Source: Evtepia gabavorous
GTDB lineage: Bacteria > Bacillota > Clostridia > Oscillospirales > Oscillospiraceae
Length of the DNA: 64,000 nt
Assembly (NCBI RefSeq): GCF_003425665.1
Contig: NZ_QQRQ01000008.1
Coordinates: 40,172 to 104,171 of the forward strand
Reading direction: 5' to 3'
Notes under the pieces: model-generated
Told to the model about the DNA's origin: nothing
Databases searched by the model: none
Seen by the model: the letters and a program-made list of their open reading frames with translations, nothing else
Part shown: positions 1 through 8,820 of the stretch, in pieces
How positions within the stretch are numbered: the first letter of the stretch is position 1
Layout of the letters: each line of letters opens with the position of its first letter
Position numbers and translations under genes: made by a program

Positions 1-573
1 GGGGTGGCGGGCAATGGGCAGGCTGATGGTGCCCTGGTCCTCCCGCAGGTTGCCCAAAACCACCGCCTCATATTCCCGGTAGAGGCTGTGGTCCTGGAGC
101 TGCTGGGCCAGGGCCAGGTGGGCCCCGTCATTTTTGGCCGCGATGAGCAGGCCGCTGGTGTCCCGGTCAATCCGGTGGACGATCCCCGGCCGAAGCTGGC
201 CATTGATGCCGGACAGGCTCTGGCCGCAGTGAAAGAGCAGCGCGTTGACCAAGGTGCCGTCGGGGTGGCCGGGGGCGGGGTGGACCACCATGCCCACAGG
301 CTTATTGACCACGATCACGTCCTCATCCTCATAGACCACCTCCAGGGGGATGTCCTGGGGCAGGAGCTCCACTGGGGTGGGGTCGGGAATGCACACGGCG
401 ACCTGGTCCCCCGGCTTCAGCCGGTCATTCTTTTTCAGGGGCCGGCCCTGGCAGAGGACATGGCCCTCCTCCAGGAGTTTTTGGGCCGCGGAGCGGGTGA
501 GCCCGTCCAGGCGGGCCGCCAGGAACTGGTCCGCCCGCTGGCCGGCGGTCTCCACAGACAGGGTGACGTTCAT
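1..573 (-). CDS. rluD: Ribosomal large subunit pseudouridine synthase, RluD-type (partial, C-terminus outside window)
   Basis: The first 191 codons of an RluA/RluD-family enzyme, which isomerises uridines in 23S rRNA to pseudouridine. The N-terminus is an S4-like RNA-binding domain (about residues 1-75, ADQFLAARL...RSAAQKLLEEG). The catalytic domain follows, with the family signature around HRIDRDTSGLL, whose first Asp is the expected catalytic residue, preceded by VVNKPVGMVVHPAPGH. The ATG at 573 overlaps the stop of lspA by four bases (ATGA), so the two are probably translationally coupled; lspA-rluD is a common firmicute pairing. The reading frame is still open at the window edge. RluD rather than RluB/E follows from the S4 domain plus this catalytic signature, but the exact target uridines cannot be read from sequence. 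Confidence 0.93.
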   Translation of the reverse strand, partial: MNVTLSVETAGQRADQFLAARLDGLTRSAAQKLLEEGHVLCQGRPLKKNDRLKPGDQVAVCIPDPTPVELLPQDIPLEVVYEDEDVIVVNKPVGMVVHPAPGHPDGTLVNALLFHCGQSLSGINGQLRPGIVHRIDRDTSGLLIAAKNDGAHLALAQQLQDHSLYREYEAVVLGNLREDQGTISLPIARHP

Positions 574-1049
574 GGGGTCTCCTCCTTGTCCGGTTCCTTC
601 TTTCCCTCCCGGCCGAAAAACACAATCAGGTGCAGGCACAGGAGAACCCCGCCCAGAACCACCCCCACGTCCGCCACGTTAAACACCGCGAAGTTCACAA
701 AGGTGGTGGCAAACATGTCGGTGACAAAGCCGAAGAGCAGGCGGTCAATGAAGTTCCCCACGGCCCCGCCCAGCAGAAGGGCCAGGGCCAGCATCCCCGA
801 CCAGTGGGGGAGGACTCTTTTCCCCAGGCAGATCACCAGAACCACGGACACCACCCCGGACAGGAGGGTGAGCAGCCAGGTGTGCTGGCTGAACAGGGAA
901 AAGGCCGCGCCGGTGTTCTGCACATAGGTCAGGTCCAGACCGGGGAGGAAGTCCACCGCCGTGTGGAGGGGAATCCCGGCGCGGACCAGATATTTTACCA
1001 CCTGATCTACGGCCACCAGGGCGGCGGCCAGCAGGAAATAAAGGGGCAT
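570..1049 (-). CDS. lspA: Lipoprotein signal peptidase (signal peptidase II)
   Basis: A 159-residue inner-membrane aspartyl protease that removes the signal peptide from prolipoproteins after lipidation of the +1 Cys. Four hydrophobic segments are visible (about 4-20, 57-75, 84-99 and 122-145). The two catalytic aspartates lie in the conserved contexts GNFIDR (D102) and FNVADVG (D127), and the VQNTGAAFS motif is near residue 45. Length is normal for the family. A good ribosome binding site (AAAGGAGGG) precedes the ATG. Its substrates in this window should include the lipobox proteins at 17646 and 48870. It lies downstream of ileS, a classic ileS-lspA order. The tail after the last membrane segment is short and acidic. 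Confidence 0.97.
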   Translation of the reverse strand: MPLYFLLAAALVAVDQVVKYLVRAGIPLHTAVDFLPGLDLTYVQNTGAAFSLFSQHTWLLTLLSGVVSVVLVICLGKRVLPHWSGMLALALLLGGAVGNFIDRLLFGFVTDMFATTFVNFAVFNVADVGVVLGGVLLCLHLIVFFGREGKKEPDKEETP

Positions 1050-1164
1050 GCAAGCGCCCTCCTTTCTTGGTCAGAGGAACCGGTGGCCGGCCCGGAGGCC
1101 GGCCACGAGTACAATGCACTTTTTGACGGAAAACGAGCGTTGGCGTGCCATCCTCCCGGGCGGC

Positions 1165-3921
1165 TCACACCAGGGGGGTCAGCACCTTGGCGCAGCGGGG
1201 GCACAGGCCCTCCCCGTTCACCGTGGGCAGTACCTTCCAGCACCGCTGGCACTTGTCCCCGGCGGCGTTTTCCACGGTGGCCTGGATCGCCTGGCCCACC
1301 GTCACCTCCACCTGGGAGACGATGAGCAGGTCGGCCAGGTCCGCCTGGTCCATCTCCGCCAGGAAGGCGTCCTCGGCAGGGACGGTGAGGACAATCTTGG
1401 CCTCCAGGCTCTTGCCGATCTTCTTCTCCGCCCGGGCGGTCTCCAGGGCGCCGTTGACCACGTCCCGGACCTGGATGATCTTCTCCCACCGGGCCATCTC
1501 CTCCTGGGGCAGGGCATATGCCGTGAAGGGCTGGTTCATGTCGTTGAAGACCACGTTCCGGCCGTCCGCCCCTTCGGGATGGGTCATGGACTGCCAAATC
1601 TCATCCCCGGTGAAGCACAGCACCGGGGCCATGATCTTGGTCATGGTGTCCAGAATGAAATACAGCGCCGTCTGGGCCGAGCGCCGGGCCAGGCCGTCCT
1701 TCTCCTCGCAGTACAGCCGGTCCTTGATGATATCCAGGTAGAAGTTAGACAGCTCCACCACGCAGAAATCGTTCACCGCGTGGGTGACCACGTTAAAGTC
1801 AAAGTCGTCATAGCCCTGGAAGCACTTCTCAATGAGGACATTCAGGCGGGTGACAGCCCAGCGGTCCAGGGGCAGCATGTCGGCGGGGGCCACCAGATGG
1901 TTGGGGTCAAAGCCGTTCAGGTTGCCCAGGCAGTACCGGGCGGTGTTGCGGAACTTCAGGTAGTTCTGGCTCAGCTGCTTGAAAATCTTCTCCGAGCAGC
2001 GCATATCCGCGTGGTAGTCGGCGGAGGCCGCCCACAGGCGGATCAGGTCCGCGCCGTACTTGTTCATAATATCATAGGGGTCCACCCCGTTGCCCAGGGA
2101 CTTGTGCATGGCCTTGCCTTCCCCGTCCACGGTCCAGCCGTGGGTGATGCAGGTCTTGAAGGGGGCCTGGGCCACCCCGGTGGAGCCCACGGCGGTGAGC
2201 AAAGCGGCCTGGAACCAGCCCCGGTACTGGTCCAGCCCCTCCATGTACACGTCGGCGGGCCAGAACCCCTGGTCCTTCTTCATGGAGGCCAGGTGGGTGG
2301 AGCCGGAGTCGAACCACCCGTCCAGGGTGTCCTCCTCCTTGGTAAAGCCCGACGCCTTGCCGCAGTGGGGGCAGGTGAAGCCGGCGGGGAGGATCTCCGC
2401 GGCGTCCTTGGCAAACCAGGCGTTGGAGCCCTCGGCGGCAAAGAGGTCGGAGATGATCCCGATGGTCTCGTCTGTGGCAATGGGCTTGCCGCAGTCGTTG
2501 CAGTAAAAGACCGGGATGGGCAGGCCCCACCGGCGCTGCCGGGAGATGCACCAGTCGGCACGCTCCCGCACCATGGCCTTCATCCGGTCCAGGCCCCAGG
2601 CGGGGACCCAGCGGACCTGGTCACAGGCGGCGCAGGCCTCGTCCTTAAAGGTCTCCACCGAGCAGAACCACTGGGGGGTGGCCCGGAAGATGATGGGATT
2701 CTTGCACCGCCAGCAGTGGGGGTAGGAGTGGACAATGTCCTCGGCGGCAAACAGCGCCCCGGAGGCCTTCATATCCGCCAGGATGATGGGGTTGGACTCC
2801 TCGGTCTTCAGCCCCGCGTACTTGCCGGCGTAATCGGTGTGGCGGCCCTGGTCGTCCACAGGCACCACCATGTCCATCCCGTACCGCTTGCAGGTCTGGT
2901 AGTCGTCGGCGCCGAAGCCGGGAGCGGTGTGGACGCAGCCGGTACCGGAGTCCATGGTGACATAGTCCGCCAGCACCAGACGGGAGGTCTTGGGCAGGAA
3001 GGGGTGGTCGGCCAGCATATTCTCAAAGAAGGACCCGGGATGGGTGGCCAGAACGGTGTAGCCCTCCACGCCGCCGACCTCCATCACCTTTTTCACCAGG
3101 GCCTCGGCCAGGATGTAGATCTCCCCGTTGGGGTTCCGCACCAGGGCATAGCTCTCCTCCGGGTGCAGGGCGATGGCCAGGTTGCCGGGGAGGGTCCAGA
3201 TGGTGGTGGTCCAGATCACAAAGGAGACCTTGCTCTTGTCATACCCGTCCAGCTTCCCCAGGTCGTCGTGGAGGGGGAACTTCACATACACCGTGGTGCA
3301 GGGGTCGTCCTGGTACTCGATCTCGGCCTCCGCCAGAGCGGTCTCGTCGTGGGGGCACCAGTAGACGGGCTTGAGGCCCTTGTAGATATACCCCCGCTTG
3401 TACATCTCCCCAAAGACCTTCACCTCTTCCGCCTCAAAGGAGGGGTTCATGGTCAGGTAGGGGTGTTCCCAGTCTCCAATGGCGCCCAGGCGCTGGAAGC
3501 CCTCGCTCTGGACCTCCACATAGTGCTGGGCAAATTCGTGGCAGGCCGAGCGGAACTCCGTGACGGGCATCTTTTTGCGGTTGAGCTTGTTCTGCTTGAT
3601 GATGGCGGACTCAATGGGCATGCCGTGGTTGTCCCAGCCGGGAATATAGGGGGTGTAGTAGCCCCGCATGGCGTGGGAGCGGATGATGATGTCCTTGATG
3701 GACTTGTTCAGGGCGTGGCCCATGTGGAGGTTGCCGTTGGAGAAGGGGGGGCCGTCGTGGAGGGAGAACCGGGGCTTGCCGGCGTTCTTCTTCAGCAGCT
3801 CCCCATAGACGTCCAGCTTCTTCCAGTTGCGAAGCATCTCGGGCTCCCGCTTGGGCAGACCCGCCCGCATGGGAAAGTCGGTTTTGGGCAGATGGATGGT
3901 TGCATTGTAATCCTGAGACAT
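1165..3921 (-). CDS. ileS: Isoleucyl-tRNA synthetase
   Basis: A 918-residue class I aminoacyl-tRNA synthetase that charges tRNA-Ile with isoleucine. The HIGH motif is HMGH at 66-69 within PPFSNGNLHMGHALNKS. A CP1 editing domain follows (TTTIWTLPGNLAIA, GTGCVHTAPGFGADD). The KMSKS loop near residue 603 is the variant KAMHKSLGN. An anticodon-binding domain follows, and a C-terminal zinc-finger-like module (CQRCW...CPRC) matches the long, zinc-bearing bacterial form. The start is set by AAGGAGTGAACAG upstream of the ATG. No T-box could be found in the 218-bp leader although many firmicute ileS genes have one; instead a terminator for divIVA lies there. Its neighbours, divIVA/sepF upstream and lspA downstream, are typical. 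Confidence 0.98.
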   Translation of the reverse strand: MSQDYNATIHLPKTDFPMRAGLPKREPEMLRNWKKLDVYGELLKKNAGKPRFSLHDGPPFSNGNLHMGHALNKSIKDIIIRSHAMRGYYTPYIPGWDNHGMPIESAIIKQNKLNRKKMPVTEFRSACHEFAQHYVEVQSEGFQRLGAIGDWEHPYLTMNPSFEAEEVKVFGEMYKRGYIYKGLKPVYWCPHDETALAEAEIEYQDDPCTTVYVKFPLHDDLGKLDGYDKSKVSFVIWTTTIWTLPGNLAIALHPEESYALVRNPNGEIYILAEALVKKVMEVGGVEGYTVLATHPGSFFENMLADHPFLPKTSRLVLADYVTMDSGTGCVHTAPGFGADDYQTCKRYGMDMVVPVDDQGRHTDYAGKYAGLKTEESNPIILADMKASGALFAAEDIVHSYPHCWRCKNPIIFRATPQWFCSVETFKDEACAACDQVRWVPAWGLDRMKAMVRERADWCISRQRRWGLPIPVFYCNDCGKPIATDETIGIISDLFAAEGSNAWFAKDAAEILPAGFTCPHCGKASGFTKEEDTLDGWFDSGSTHLASMKKDQGFWPADVYMEGLDQYRGWFQAALLTAVGSTGVAQAPFKTCITHGWTVDGEGKAMHKSLGNGVDPYDIMNKYGADLIRLWAASADYHADMRCSEKIFKQLSQNYLKFRNTARYCLGNLNGFDPNHLVAPADMLPLDRWAVTRLNVLIEKCFQGYDDFDFNVVTHAVNDFCVVELSNFYLDIIKDRLYCEEKDGLARRSAQTALYFILDTMTKIMAPVLCFTGDEIWQSMTHPEGADGRNVVFNDMNQPFTAYALPQEEMARWEKIIQVRDVVNGALETARAEKKIGKSLEAKIVLTVPAEDAFLAEMDQADLADLLIVSQVEVTVGQAIQATVENAAGDKCQRCWKVLPTVNGEGLCPRCAKVLTPLV

Positions 3922-3983
3922 GGTTGACTGTTCACTCCTTCAATCGTGACCCATCGTCCGCCGGGGACGTGGGGGCTCTTTTT

Positions 3984-4034
3984 TCTCTGAGAAAGAAAAC
4001 GGAACCTGCCCGGAGATCCGGCCAGGTTCCGTTT
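3984..4034 (-). terminator. Rho-independent terminator after divIVA
   Basis: On the minus strand a 12-13 bp hairpin (GGAACCTGGCCGGA / TCCGGGCAGGTTCC) is followed by GTTTTCTTTC. It sits between divIVA and ileS, so ileS probably has its own promoter or depends on readthrough. I looked for a T-box antiterminator next to it and did not find one. Confidence 0.75.
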
Positions 4035-4139
4035 GTGGATGGTGTCATCTGATTTTCCAGGCGGCTGCCTCCGCCAGGCCGGGGCCCGGAAACGCCGTCG
4101 CCGCGCCTGGCAATCCTGTCCTGGGGGCTCTCCCCGGGA

Positions 4140-4871
4140 TCACTCGATCTCGTAATCCTTCCCGAACTGAATCTGGTCAAAGACCCGGGTGTCCCCCATG
4201 TCCCCGCTGGGGGCGGCGGACTCGGCGGGCCCTTCAAAAATCTTGGCCATGGAGGCCTCGATATCCTGGGCCACCTCTTCCTGCTGTTCCGGGGGGACGG
4301 TCACCACGGGCTCCTCCGCGGGCTGGGCCGCAGGGGCGGGGGCGGCCTGGGGCTGGGCGGTTTCCGCCGTCAGGCTGGACAGGCTGCCGATGTACTGAAT
4401 CTGCTTGGTATACAGTTCCTTGAGCTGGGCCACATAGGCGGTGGTGGCGGCGCGGGCGGCCTCCAGCCGGGCCTGCTCGTCGGCCAGGTCCTTCTGGATG
4501 CCCTCCAGGCGCGTGCGGACTGCCTGCTCCTCTTGCTCCATCTGGGCGCGGACCTCCTGGCTGCGGGCTTCCACCGCAGACACAGCCTGGTCAATGGCGG
4601 CCTGCTTTTTGGCCTCCCCCTCTTTCACCATGGCATCGGCCATTTTCTGGGCGGAGTGGAGGGTCATCCGCATCGCGTCCTCTGTGGCACGGTATTCCTC
4701 AACCTTGTCCACCAAGACCTTCATCTTGTTCTTCAGGGAGATATTCTCCTGGTACAAGGTGCGGTAATCCTCGATCAGGCTGTCCAAAAAGTTGTCCACC
4801 TGGAGCATATTGTAGCCGCCAAACGAAGCTTTCGGAAAGACATGGGATTCCGCTTCCTGGGGTGTTAACAT
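4140..4871 (-). CDS. divIVA: DivIVA-family cell division / polarity protein
   Basis: A 243-residue cytoplasmic scaffold that binds negatively curved membrane at septa and poles. The N-terminal domain (about residues 1-60: LTPQEAESHVFPKASFGGYNMLQVDNFLD) matches the conserved membrane-binding DivIVA domain, in which the segment around FGGY is the lipid-contacting loop. Long coiled-coil heptads follow to about residue 165, then a Pro/Ala/Glu-rich linker and a short conserved acidic tail. It lies directly after sepF, as in many Firmicutes, and a strong terminator closes the unit. The ribosome binding site ATAGGAGTG supports the ATG. Which partners it recruits in this organism cannot be told from sequence. 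Confidence 0.93.
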   Translation of the reverse strand: MLTPQEAESHVFPKASFGGYNMLQVDNFLDSLIEDYRTLYQENISLKNKMKVLVDKVEEYRATEDAMRMTLHSAQKMADAMVKEGEAKKQAAIDQAVSAVEARSQEVRAQMEQEEQAVRTRLEGIQKDLADEQARLEAARAATTAYVAQLKELYTKQIQYIGSLSSLTAETAQPQAAPAPAAQPAEEPVVTVPPEQQEEVAQDIEASMAKIFEGPAESAAPSGDMGDTRVFDQIQFGKDYEIE

Positions 4872-4917
4872 GATCGGTCACTCCTATCCCTTTTTAATCT
4901 ACTGGCCGCGGCGGCGC

Positions 4918-5415
4918 TCAGAAGTACAGACCGTTGTTCTCCAGTTCGTCAATGAGGTCGCCCATGATATCTACATTATAGGGCGTGACGATATAGGTCT
5001 GAAGGGCCACCTTTTTGATCTTCCCCTCCTGGGCGTAGGCCACGCCGGACAGGAAGTCCAGCAGACGGCGGGCCACATCCTTCTGGGTCTTCTCCAGGTT
5101 GAGCACCACCGTGCGCTTGTCCCGCAGGTGGTCGGCGATCTCGGAGGCGTTCTCATAGCGTTCCGGCTTCACCAGGACCACCTGCAGCTGGGTGGTGGCG
5201 TGGATGTTCACCACCTTGCCGCCGGAATTGCGGCGGGGCGGCTCCTGGTATTCCCGTTCACGGCGGCGGGACGGCTCTTCCCGGGGAGGCGGGGTGGGTT
5301 CCACGTCCTCCGGCTCCTCCTCGTCCTCGTATACGTCTTCGTCCTCGTCGTAATCGTCCTCCATCTCATCCTCATACGGATGGGTCAGACGCTTGAGTTC
5401 ATCTAAGAATCCCAT
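4918..5415 (-). CDS. sepF: Cell division protein SepF
   Basis: A 165-residue FtsZ-ring membrane anchor. The short N-terminal amphipathic segment (MGFLDELKRLTHPYED) is the expected membrane-targeting helix. It is followed by a very acidic, disordered linker (about residues 15-75) that turns basic near RRREREY. The compact SepF core (about 80-160) contains VVLVKPERYENASEIADHLRDKR and the conserved VVLNLEKTQKDVARRLLDFLSG. It lies between ylmE and divIVA, the standard ylm division cluster, although the usual YlmG and YlmH neighbours are missing here. The start is preceded by a G-rich site (AGGGGG). Confidence 0.96.
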   Translation of the reverse strand: MGFLDELKRLTHPYEDEMEDDYDEDEDVYEDEEEPEDVEPTPPPREEPSRRREREYQEPPRRNSGGKVVNIHATTQLQVVLVKPERYENASEIADHLRDKRTVVLNLEKTQKDVARRLLDFLSGVAYAQEGKIKKVALQTYIVTPYNVDIMGDLIDELENNGLYF

Positions 5416-5465
5416 GGTTACTGTAACCCCCTAAATTTTGTGAAAAATGGTATGGCGAAGTCGCC

Positions 5466-6197
5466 TCATCCCTGGGGATGCCAAGGCGGACGGGCGCCGA
5501 ACAGAGCCGTTCCCACCCGCACCATGGTGGACCCACCTGCGATGGCCAGTGGGTAATCTCCGCTCATGCCCATGGAAAGGCAGTCAATATTAGAGACATT
5601 ATCCCCTAATTTCTCCTTCATGTCAACAAAAAGCTGATAAGTTTCTTGGAAAAACCCCCGATTTTCTTCCTCGGTGGCGGTGGCGGGGGGGATGCACATG
5701 AGCCCCCGCAGGCGCAGGTGGGGGCACTGGGCCGCATGGCGGGCCAAGGTCAGGATCTCCTCCCGTTTGGCCCCTCCTTTGCTCTCCTCCTGGCCAATGT
5801 TCACCTCCAGCAGAATGTCCTGGACCACCCCCACCTTGGCCGCCTGCTTCTCCACGGCGTCCATAAGGCGCTGGGAGTCGATGGACTCAATCATATCCAC
5901 CTTGCCCACCACAAACTTCACCTTGTTGGTCTGCAGGTGCCCGATGAAATGGACCCGGGCCCCTGCGTAGGCGTCGTCCTCCAGGTGGGCCACCAGCTCC
6001 TGCACCCGGTTCTCTCCACAGACGGTGATGCCCGCCTGAATGGCGTTGCGGATGGTTTGGGAGGTCTGGACCTTGGTGGCTGCCACCAGGGTGATCTCCT
6101 CCGGGTCCCGGCCCGCCTGGAGGGCGGCCTGACGCATGTTCTCCCGGACCGCTGCCACGTTGGCGGCAATGGTCTCATAGCTCTTGGTCTCTGTCAT
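5466..6197 (-). CDS. ylmE: YggS/PLPBP family pyridoxal-phosphate homeostasis protein
   Basis: A 243-residue PLP-binding TIM-barrel protein of the YggS/PROSC family. It has no known catalytic activity and helps control free PLP and amino-acid/keto-acid balance. K42 in LVAATKVQ is the expected Schiff-base lysine. The conserved GENRVQEL, HFIGHLQTNK, LLEVNIGQEESKGG, LRLRGLMCIPP and LSMGMSGDYPLAI segments follow in order and include the phosphate-binding end. Only three bases separate it from the stop of the HlyD-like gene, and it feeds directly into sepF, so the three are probably one transcript. The gene name follows the B. subtilis ylm cluster position. Confidence 0.95.
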   Translation of the reverse strand: MTETKSYETIAANVAAVRENMRQAALQAGRDPEEITLVAATKVQTSQTIRNAIQAGITVCGENRVQELVAHLEDDAYAGARVHFIGHLQTNKVKFVVGKVDMIESIDSQRLMDAVEKQAAKVGVVQDILLEVNIGQEESKGGAKREEILTLARHAAQCPHLRLRGLMCIPPATATEEENRGFFQETYQLFVDMKEKLGDNVSNIDCLSMGMSGDYPLAIAGGSTMVRVGTALFGARPPWHPQG

Positions 6198-6200
6198 GGT

Positions 6201-7427
6201 TCAACGTACCACCTTTCCATCGTATAGTTCCTCGGAGGCCAGGACGATCTCATCCCCTGCCCGGAGGATTCTGGTGTCTTCCTCGTCTGTGGGGTCGGCC
6301 TTCACCAGATAGCTGTTCTCGTCCTCGGCCAGGATTTTCACCGGCCGGAACCGCGCCTTCTGGGAGACCACCACATAGACCCCCCGCTCTCCGTCCTTGC
6401 TCACCCGCAGAGCCTCCTTGGGCACCCGGATGCCTTCACTGCTGTAAAAGATCACCCGGCCGCTCTCCTGACGGAGGTCCTCCGCCTTGTCGTCGTCCTG
6501 GGAGGAGCGCAGGACGATGACCACCTGGTCCTCCTGCACCTCTCCCACCTGGAAGACCTCCATGGGGAAGGTCTCAGAGAGAGAATTGAAAAACACATCC
6601 ACACTATCGCCCACGGCAAAGCGGGTTACACAGTCCCCTGGGACGGTGACCGCGTAATACCAAATGGAATCGGTCACCAGCTTGCCCAGGACATTGGCGT
6701 CTGTGGAAGGGGTCAGCTGGGAAAAGGCGGCCAGGTCCTTGGGGCTCAGCCCGTCCAGCTTGTCCGGGGTGAGCAGGGTCTCATAACCGTCCACATAGGA
6801 GGAGAACAGGCCGGACTCCTGGGCCTTGATGGAGGTGGCGCCGGACTGGTAGCTCTGCAAGTCATCGTACCGCGCCTGAAGGTCCGCAGCGGCCTGGGTC
6901 ATGGCGGCAGTGGCCTCGGAGGACAGGAGGTATTCCCGCCGGAGAACCAGCTTGCGGTAGGTCTCCGTCTGTTCCGACAGGCTGCTGTAATTGCCCGAAG
7001 AGGCGGCGGTACGGAGGCTGGTCATGGCGGAGAGCATCTGATCCTCCAGGGCGGTGCCCGAAGGGGACTCGCTGTATGTGGCATACTGAAGGGCGCTCAG
7101 GTCATTTTTCACCTGGAGCAGCTCCTCCTGGTTCTCCACATAGGTCTCGTCCTGGTAGACCACGGCAATCTCCTTGCCCTTGGCCACCTTCTCTCCCTGG
7201 CCCCGCTTGAGCTGGACCACACCCTCCGCGCCGGCCACAGGCTGCTCCGACCGGACCACCCAGCCGGCGGCGTCCACACTGGTTTCCATGGTGTCCGTAT
7301 AGGCCACGGTGAATTGATACGGGTCACGAATGCCCACCCAGGCCGAGCAGATCAGGTAGACCACAATGGCCACAATGACAATGGGCATGGCGATTTTGGA
7401 AAAGATGGTTCCCTGCTGTTGGTTCAT
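6201..7427 (-). CDS. HlyD-like membrane protein with biotinyl-lipoyl-type hairpin
   Basis: A 408-residue protein with one N-terminal membrane segment (about residues 11-30, IAMPIVIVAIVVYLICSAWV) and a large extracytoplasmic part. After the membrane segment comes a half-lipoyl-like stretch (AGWVVRSEQPVAGAEGVVQ...GEKVAKGKEIAVVYQ). A helical hairpin (about 95-185) and a beta-rich C-terminal half follow, including a second hammerhead-like part (VPKEALRVSKDGERGVYVV). This layout is that of periplasmic-adaptor (HlyD) proteins. No ABC or RND partner lies nearby; instead it sits in the sepF/divIVA division cluster, a position also seen in related Clostridia, which hints at an envelope or division role. 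That role is inference. Confidence 0.75.
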   Translation of the reverse strand: MNQQQGTIFSKIAMPIVIVAIVVYLICSAWVGIRDPYQFTVAYTDTMETSVDAAGWVVRSEQPVAGAEGVVQLKRGQGEKVAKGKEIAVVYQDETYVENQEELLQVKNDLSALQYATYSESPSGTALEDQMLSAMTSLRTAASSGNYSSLSEQTETYRKLVLRREYLLSSEATAAMTQAAADLQARYDDLQSYQSGATSIKAQESGLFSSYVDGYETLLTPDKLDGLSPKDLAAFSQLTPSTDANVLGKLVTDSIWYYAVTVPGDCVTRFAVGDSVDVFFNSLSETFPMEVFQVGEVQEDQVVIVLRSSQDDDKAEDLRQESGRVIFYSSEGIRVPKEALRVSKDGERGVYVVVSQKARFRPVKILAEDENSYLVKADPTDEEDTRILRAGDEIVLASEELYDGKVVR

Positions 7428-7501
7428 AAGGTCAGCCTTTCTCTATCTCCCCGCGCCCTCCCGCCTCGTCCGGCGGCGCCGGGACACGGGGCAAGGCGCG
7501 G

Positions 7502-7759
7502 TCAATCCGGGTCTTCCTCCTCCCAGGACAGCGGCCGCTCGGGGACCACAGTGGAGATGGCATGCTTGTACACCATCTGCTGCTTTCCGTCGCTGTAAAT
7601 GACCACCACAAAGGAGTCAAAGCCCCGGATCTCCCCCCGGATTTGGAAGCCATTGACCAAAAAGACCGTGGCTCCCATCCGGCTGCGGCGCAGCTTGGAC
7701 AAGAGGTAATCCTGTAAGTTGCGCTTTCTCTGTTGTACTGCTGTTTGTGTCTGTTGCAT
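7502..7759 (-). CDS. hfq: RNA chaperone Hfq
   Basis: An 85-residue Sm-like protein that forms a hexameric ring and helps small RNAs pair with mRNAs. The Sm1 motif runs through [23 protein letters not shown] (about 31-53). The Sm2 signature YKHAIS is at 64-69, with the proximal-face residues Q16 and the KQQMVYKH segment intact. A short acidic C-terminal tail (EEEDPD) resembles the truncated tails of gram-positive Hfq. It directly follows miaA, the widely conserved miaA-hfq order, and has a strong ribosome binding site (AAAAGGAGTG). Confidence 0.98.
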   Translation of the reverse strand: MQQTQTAVQQRKRNLQDYLLSKLRRSRMGATVFLVNGFQIRGEIRGFDSFVVVIYSDGKQQMVYKHAISTVVPERPLSWEEEDPD

Positions 7760-7789
7760 GGTGACGCACTCCTTTTATCTTTGGTGCGT

Positions 7790-8734
7790 CTATGGTAATC
7801 CTTTTTCCCGAAGATAATCTGTCGAAATCTGCACGACACTGGAAAAATCTTGCATTTTATCCAGCAAGATCCATTCTGTGTCCTCCTTGCGCCGGAACCA
7901 GGTCAGCTGCCGTTTGGCATACTGCCGGGAGCGGCGCTTGATCTCCTCCACCGCCGGGGCCAGGTCCCCGCCGGCGTCCAGGGCCCGGACCAGTTCCTTA
8001 TAGCCGATGGCCTGCATGGCCGTGCTTGTCCGGGGAATCCCCGCGGCCAATAGGGCGCGGACTTCCTCCGCCAGCCCCCGGGCCATCATCTGGTCCACCC
8101 GCTGGTCGATGCGCTGGTAGAGGTCCTGGCGGTCCCGGTAGGTCAGGGCGATGGTCACCCCCTGATACCGGGGCGGCTGGGTCTGGGTCTGGCGGTTGTG
8201 CTGGGAGATGGTCTGGCCCGTGTCATACCAGACCTCCAGGGCCCGGATGATCCGCTTGGCATCGTGGGGGTGGAGCCGGGCCGCCGTCTCCGGGTCCACC
8301 TGGCGCAGCTGCTCCCACAGGGCATCCAAGCCGCCTTGGGCCGCCTGGGCCTGGAGCCGGGTCCGAACCCCGGTCTCCGGGCGGAAGTCGGAAAAGGACC
8401 GCCCCTGACACAGGGCGTCCAGGTACAGGCCGGTGCCGCCCACCACAATGGGCTGTCTGCCCCGGCGGAAAATGTCCTCCACACAGGCGGTGGCCTCCTG
8501 CACATACCGGGCCACGCTGTAATTCTCCCGGGGGTCGGCCACCCCCATCATGTGGTGGGGAACCCCCGCCATCTCCTCCTGGGTGGGACGGGCGGTGCCG
8601 ATGACCAGGTCCCGGTAGACCTGCATGGAGTCGGCGGAGACCACCTCTCCCCCCAGAGCCTTGGCCAGGGCCACCCCCAGGCGGGTTTTTCCCGTGGCGG
8701 TGGGGCCGCAGATGAGAATTAGTTGGGAGGGCAT
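7790..8734 (-). CDS. miaA: tRNA dimethylallyltransferase
   Basis: Transfers the dimethylallyl group to N6 of A37 in tRNAs reading UNN codons, the first step toward ms2i6A. The P-loop GPTATGKTRLGV is near the N-terminus and the catalytic region SADSMQVYRDLVIGTARPT follows, then GVPHHMMGVADP and the VVGGTGLYLDAL motif. The C-terminal TWFRRKEDTEWI segment is standard. I take the ATG at 8734 (314 aa) because AAGGTGGT lies about six bases upstream; an in-frame GTG at 8740 would sit on top of that site. MiaB, which thiomethylates the product, is encoded upstream in the same cluster at 14175. Confidence 0.97.
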   Translation of the reverse strand: MPSQLILICGPTATGKTRLGVALAKALGGEVVSADSMQVYRDLVIGTARPTQEEMAGVPHHMMGVADPRENYSVARYVQEATACVEDIFRRGRQPIVVGGTGLYLDALCQGRSFSDFRPETGVRTRLQAQAAQGGLDALWEQLRQVDPETAARLHPHDAKRIIRALEVWYDTGQTISQHNRQTQTQPPRYQGVTIALTYRDRQDLYQRIDQRVDQMMARGLAEEVRALLAAGIPRTSTAMQAIGYKELVRALDAGGDLAPAVEEIKRRSRQYAKRQLTWFRRKEDTEWILLDKMQDFSSVVQISTDYLREKGLP

Positions 8735-8820
8735 GATCACACCACCTTGCAGAAATGAACTGGGGCGGAAGGCGTCGCCTTCCGTTCGGGGTCTATTTTA
8801 ACACGTTTTCCCCGCCCTGT

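Noticed and set aside
1048..3927. Very long antisense open frame opposite ileS, and similar long frames opposite mutS, aspS and yidC
   Set aside because: Strong G+C bias at third codon positions makes antisense stops rare. The sense-strand products have full family motifs and ribosome binding sites, the antisense ones do not.
3922..4139. T-box riboswitch upstream of ileS
   Set aside because: Firmicute ileS genes often have one, so I looked for the conserved antiterminator sequence (AGGGTGG-ACCGCG type). It is absent, and the hairpin that is present with its T-run is better explained as the divIVA terminator.
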